Origin: Nematostella vectensis
Taxonomy: Eukaryota > Cnidaria > Anthozoa > Actiniaria > Edwardsiidae
Assembly (NCBI RefSeq): GCF_932526225.1
Contig: NC_064044.1
Location: forward strand, 6,724,747-6,784,746
Reading direction: 5' to 3'
DNA length: 60,000 nt
A program made the translations under genes and the position numbers. Below the pieces are notes generated by a model. It worked only from the letters and a program-made list of their open reading frames with translations, had not been told where the DNA came from and made no database searches. Shown in pieces: positions 56,090-60,000 of this stretch; within the stretch, counting starts at the first letter, position 1; the number at the start of each line of letters is the position of its first letter.

Positions 56090-59000
56090 ATGGCAGTTAC
56101 TTGTCCCACGAGTGTCATCATTATTGGTGTCACAGTCAAAGTTTCTATCCTTATAGCTATAGTATACTTCACTCTACCAGCAAAAGTACACCCGCCTGAT
56201 TATGGTGACGGCTGGTGGGGGAAGGGAGACGCGAAAAAGCCAGATGATCCGACCATTCATGAGCACAAAATATCGATCCACAAAGATGAGCTGGCCGAAC
56301 TCTGGCAGAGGCTGACGAAAACACGATTCTTCGATACACTTGAGGGTATAGAATGGCAATATGGAACAAACCAAGAGTACATGAGAAGTTTAGTAAAGTA
56401 TTGGGTGGAAGAATATGATTGGCAGAAACAAGAAAGTCTGTTGAACTCCGAGCCAAACTACTACACTGAAATCGAAGGACTCCGTGTCCATTTCCAGCAC
56501 ATTAAACCGGACATACAGAAAGGGCAAGAAATTATACCCATAGTCCTTATCCACGGCTGGCCAGGGTCCTATTTTGAGTTTTATAAAGCCATCAAGATTC
56601 TGAAGGATGCTTCAAAGAAGGGTCCTTTCGCATACGAAATTATCTGTCCGTCCATACCTGGTTATGGATTTTCTGAGGCCTCCCATAAACCGGGCTTTAA
56701 TCTCTACGCGGCAGCTCGCGTGTTTCATAAGCTTATGGAGCGACTTGGTCACAAAAGTTACTATATCCAAGGAGGCGATTGGGGCTCTATGATAGGACGG
56801 TGTATGGCACAAATTGCACCAAGGTTAGGTTTCAATCTTTTAAGAGGTTCGCTGTGTCTACTTGCACGGCATCCGGTAAAGGAGGAAAAAAAAAAAACTA
56901 GCTGCACGGCTGTCCCCCATTTTCTCGATTTTTAGCCTAAATAACAAGTTTCTGGGTTTGAAACACTTCTACGATTATTAAGAACAGCCAAGAGAAAACT
57001 GGAGACAGCCGTGCAGCTAGTTTTTTTTCCTCAGTTACCAGAAGCCGTGCAAGTAGACACAGCGTTAAAGGTTAGGGTACAGTTTCAGTTTTATGACACT
57101 GTAGTTTTGTTTTTGTTTTAAAACTCCCTTTATTTTGTAAAATATAACTTACCCAGCATTGTTTGAGGCGTACTGAAAATTAGTGGCTCTTGAGGGACCC
57201 TTTAGAGAATTTTATTTTCAGTAGGGGGCTGATTTAAATAATTTCACATCCATCCTTCTCCCCTGTTAAATAATTTATACCCTCTAAGTGTGCAATAGAA
57301 GGGGCAGGTGAATAAATTGGTATCTCTACCGTTCCACAACTTGGGAAAAATATACGAATGTTAAAATTCAGCTCTAAAAAGGCTGAAATATCTACATCGA
57401 GAGCTTGGAGGAGCTTTATTCCAAATGTTGTGGCTGAATTGACCAAGCTAGTAGTTCTTCTTTTTCAGCTGTGTTCGTGGACTCCATATAAACATGATCG
57501 GTATGATTGCACCCAGAGGGATCTGGTCATACATACTTGGCTATTTCACATTACCAGCAAAAGAGCACCAGAAGATCTTCCCTTTGATGGATTTTTATAT
57601 TTACATTCTCAGAGAATCTGGGTATATGCATCTGCAAGGTAGGTTCAGCTGTCATTTAGCACTGGAAATTACTCTGTTTCTATAGGTTTATAAATCTGTA
57701 ACTAAATTTCAGTCACACAGTGAGACTGTGCTTTAGACAAATGCCTTTTATGTCTCTAGAGATAAGCAATTTCGCCCACTCCTACTTTTTACATTCAAGT
57801 TCATTTTTTCACCATCCCTGAACTCAAGTTCCTTAAATTGTTTGGGAATAGTGAGTTTAAGTCAGTCCATTTTTTTCTGGGTGGATTATGTTCCTTTTTG
57901 ACTATGGGATATTACTTAATACCAATATTCGAAAACAAACAATTTCCAAAGCAATATGCTCCTGTGAAGATATAAGATATTTTGGTTATCAAGTTGACTT
58001 TGATTGAGACCTTTGTTATTAGAATTAGAAATTTTTGGATGGATTGACCTTACCTAAGGATGCCAATTTAGATTAAAAAATTCTTCAAAGTCAGTAAATT
58101 ACTGTTCTAGACTGCACCCAGACTGCACCTTTCATTAATCTCTAAACACACCCCTAGAAGAAATGTCGTGCTAAATGGTCAAACAATCTCCCCCCCCCCC
58201 CACCACCACCATCCCTTTTCAAAATCCTGACTATAGTCTTGGTTCAGTGGCCCAGTGGTATTGTGAGGTTCAATTGATGTTGTGCTTTTTTCTCAGCCAC
58301 TCGGCCAGACACTGTTGGTGCAGGTCTTAATGACTCCCCCGCCGGCCTTGCATCATATATCATAGAGAAGTTTTCAGTATGGAGTGGTTGCCATACCAAC
58401 CAATCAGCCCAGTGCTTGGAGTCTCGTTTCACTAAAGACGAGTTGCTGACAAATGTTATGATTTACTGGTTGACTAACTCCATCACCTCATCCATGAGAT
58501 TTTACAAGGAGAATTGTTTAACAGCCCATGATGTTAATGCGTAAGTTTCACTCTTTTTTGCTAAGAAACAATAAATCAATTGCTTTCTTGACAACCAAGT
58601 AATTCATTATGGGTAAGGTGAGACAATATTTAGCACATGCACACACAGTATGTCAACATAGGGGGCCTTTCACCACAGGTTGCCCAGTGTGTTAGCATGT
58701 CAACATAGGGGGCCTCTCACCACAGGTTGCCCAGTGTGTTAGCCTGTCAACATAGGGGGCCTCTAACCACTGTGTTAGCATGTCAATATAGGGTGCCTCA
58801 CACCACAGGTGGCCCAGTGTTCTAGCATATCAACATAGGGGGCCTCTAACCACAGGTTGCCCAGTGTGCTAGCCTGTCAACATAAGGAGCTTACCACCAC
58901 AGGTTGCCCAGTGTGTTAGCATGTCAACATAGGGGGCCTCTCATCACAGGTTTCCCAGTATGTTATCATGTCAACATAGGGGGCCTTTCACCACAGGTTT

Positions 59001-59946
59001 CCCAGTATGTTATCATGTCAACATAGGGGGCCTTTCACCACAGGTTTCCCACTATGTTATCATGTCAACATAGGGGGCCTCTCACCACAGGTTTCCCAGT
59101 GTGTTAGCATGTCAACATAAGGGGCTTACCACCACAGGTTGCCCAGTGTGTTAGCATGTCAATGTAGGGGGCCTCTCACCACAGGTTGCCCAGTGTGTTA
59201 GCATGTCAACATAGGGGGCTTACCACCACAGGTTGCCCAGTGTGTTAGCATGTCAACGTAGGGGGCCTCTCACCACAGGTAGCCCAGTGTGCTAGCCTGT
59301 CAACATAAGGAGCTTACCACCACAGGTTGCCCAGTGTGTTAGCATGTCAACGTAGGGGGCCTCTCACCACAGGTTGCCCAGTGTGCTAGCCTGTCAACAT
59401 AAGGGGCTTACCACCACAGGTTGCCCAGTGTGTTAGCATGTCAACATAGGGGGCCTCTCACCACAGGTTGCCCAGTGTGCTAGCCTGCCAACATAAGGAG
59501 CTTACCACCACAGGTTGCCCAGTGTGTTAGCATGTCAACATAGGGTCCCTCTCACCACAGGTTGCCCAGTGTGCTAGCCTGTCAACATAAGGAGCTTACC
59601 ACCACAGGTTGCCCAGTGTGTTAGCATGTCAACATAGGGGGCCTCTCACCACAGGTTGCCCAGTGTGCTAGCCTGTCAACATAAGGAGCTTACCACCACA
59701 GGTTGCCTTCTTTTCCTCCTCAGAATCCAAGAGGTAGTCCCTGTGGGATTAGCTGACTTTCCTGATGAGATCATCCACCTACCACAGCCTTGGCTCAGTG
59801 CAACATTCATCGATATCATACAGCACACGGAAATGCCTCATGGAGGGCACTTTGCTGCCCTTCAGGAGCCTGAGCTTCTAGCACAGGACGTCATGGAGTT
59901 TGTTAGAAAGGTGGAGACAAGGAAATCAAGTAAGGAGGAATTGTAG
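56090..59946 (+). CDS. ephx1: Microsomal epoxide hydrolase (EPHX1 type)
   Basis: There are four exons: 56090-56823, 57469-57638, 58297-58540 and 59724-59946. Phases agree; 456 residues (human EPHX1 has 455). The enzyme hydrolyses epoxides to diols on the ER membrane, serving xenobiotic and lipid/terpenoid epoxides; insect orthologues act on juvenile hormone. Residues 8-29 form an N-terminal membrane anchor. The EHN region (about 50-165) includes WRxxYDW-like features, then the alpha/beta-hydrolase oxyanion motif HGWPGS (155-160). The nucleophile is D230 in GGDWG. The acid is E398 (FPDEI) and the base H425 in [17 protein letters not shown]; the 27-residue E-to-H spacing equals human E404-H431. 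The lid tyrosine in RFYKEN is kept. All catalytic residues are present, so an active enzyme is likely. Intron 1 holds a hairpin element and intron 3 a 1-kb minisatellite that ends just before the exon 4 acceptor. Confidence 0.96.
56849..57065. mobile_element. Foldback element, about 215 bp, in EPHX1 intron 1
   Basis: CGCTGTGTCTACTTGCACGG C and then AACTAGCTGCACGGCTGTC on the left pair with GACAGCCGTGCAGCTAGTT and GCCGTGCAAGTAGACACAGC G on the right. Each arm has two conserved blocks split by an A-run or T-run. It starts about 25 bp after the exon 1 donor. Confidence 0.85.
58625..59712. repeat. Minisatellite with 46-47-bp monomers and a later two-monomer period
   Basis: Monomers contain CACCACAGGTTGCCCAGTGT, GTTAGCATGTCAACATAGGG and GGCCTCT. 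Type 1 ends GGGGGCCTCTCACC and type 2 carries CTAGCCTGTCAACATAAGGA with GCTTACCACC. From about 59200 the types alternate, giving a dimeric period of about 92 bp; the first half is mostly type 1. The array fills most of EPHX1 intron 3. Confidence 0.95.
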
Positions 59947-60000
59947 GATAATGTGTTGTTAGTGTATCATCAGGGAACCTGATTAATCTCACTGCTATTG

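Overview
This is eukaryotic nuclear DNA from an animal: about 60% A+T, genes split by GT-AG introns, dense in small transposons and satellites, with one 200-base N gap (25585-25784). The gene set (an interferon regulatory factor, FEM1, HS1BP3, a 4.1-type FERM protein, a secreted MACPF protein, a microsomal epoxide hydrolase) and the repeat style suggest a cnidarian, most likely an anthozoan such as a sea anemone. The species assignment is inference.

Layout. 1-770 is a minisatellite. 1504-3524 (+) holds the last three recognisable exons of an unidentified gene, split by a 0.7-kb GAT/GGT array. 7311-12258 (-) is an IRF-type transcription factor whose DNA-binding domain is clear and whose 3' part is incomplete. 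14619-16195 is a 1.58-kb piggyBac-like non-autonomous element. 16809-18701 (-) is an intronless FEM1B-like gene, head to head with a six-exon HS1BP3 homologue (19122-24392, +) across a 420-bp gap. 24.7-28.6 kb holds two copies of one segment around the N gap, possibly an assembly artefact. 30378-35723 (+) is a four-exon secreted PL8 chondroitin-ABC-lyase-like gene. 36651-48565 (+) is a FERM-domain protein of the 4.1 superfamily with 14-15 exons. 50000-53076 (-) is a secreted MACPF protein. 56090-59946 (+) is a complete four-exon EPHX1-type epoxide hydrolase.

The genes do not form a pathway. They look like unrelated animal loci. The points most worth following are the bacterial-type chondroitinase, the unidentified gene with two helix-turn-helix-like repeats, the FEM1B/HS1BP3 bidirectional promoter, a 150-bp-arm inverted repeat, and several families of non-autonomous transposons. 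I saw no CRISPR array, rRNA or convincing tRNA. I did not find an obviously new multi-gene system.

Exon borders were set by hand from splice consensus, reading phase and family similarity. No alignment or transcript data were available.
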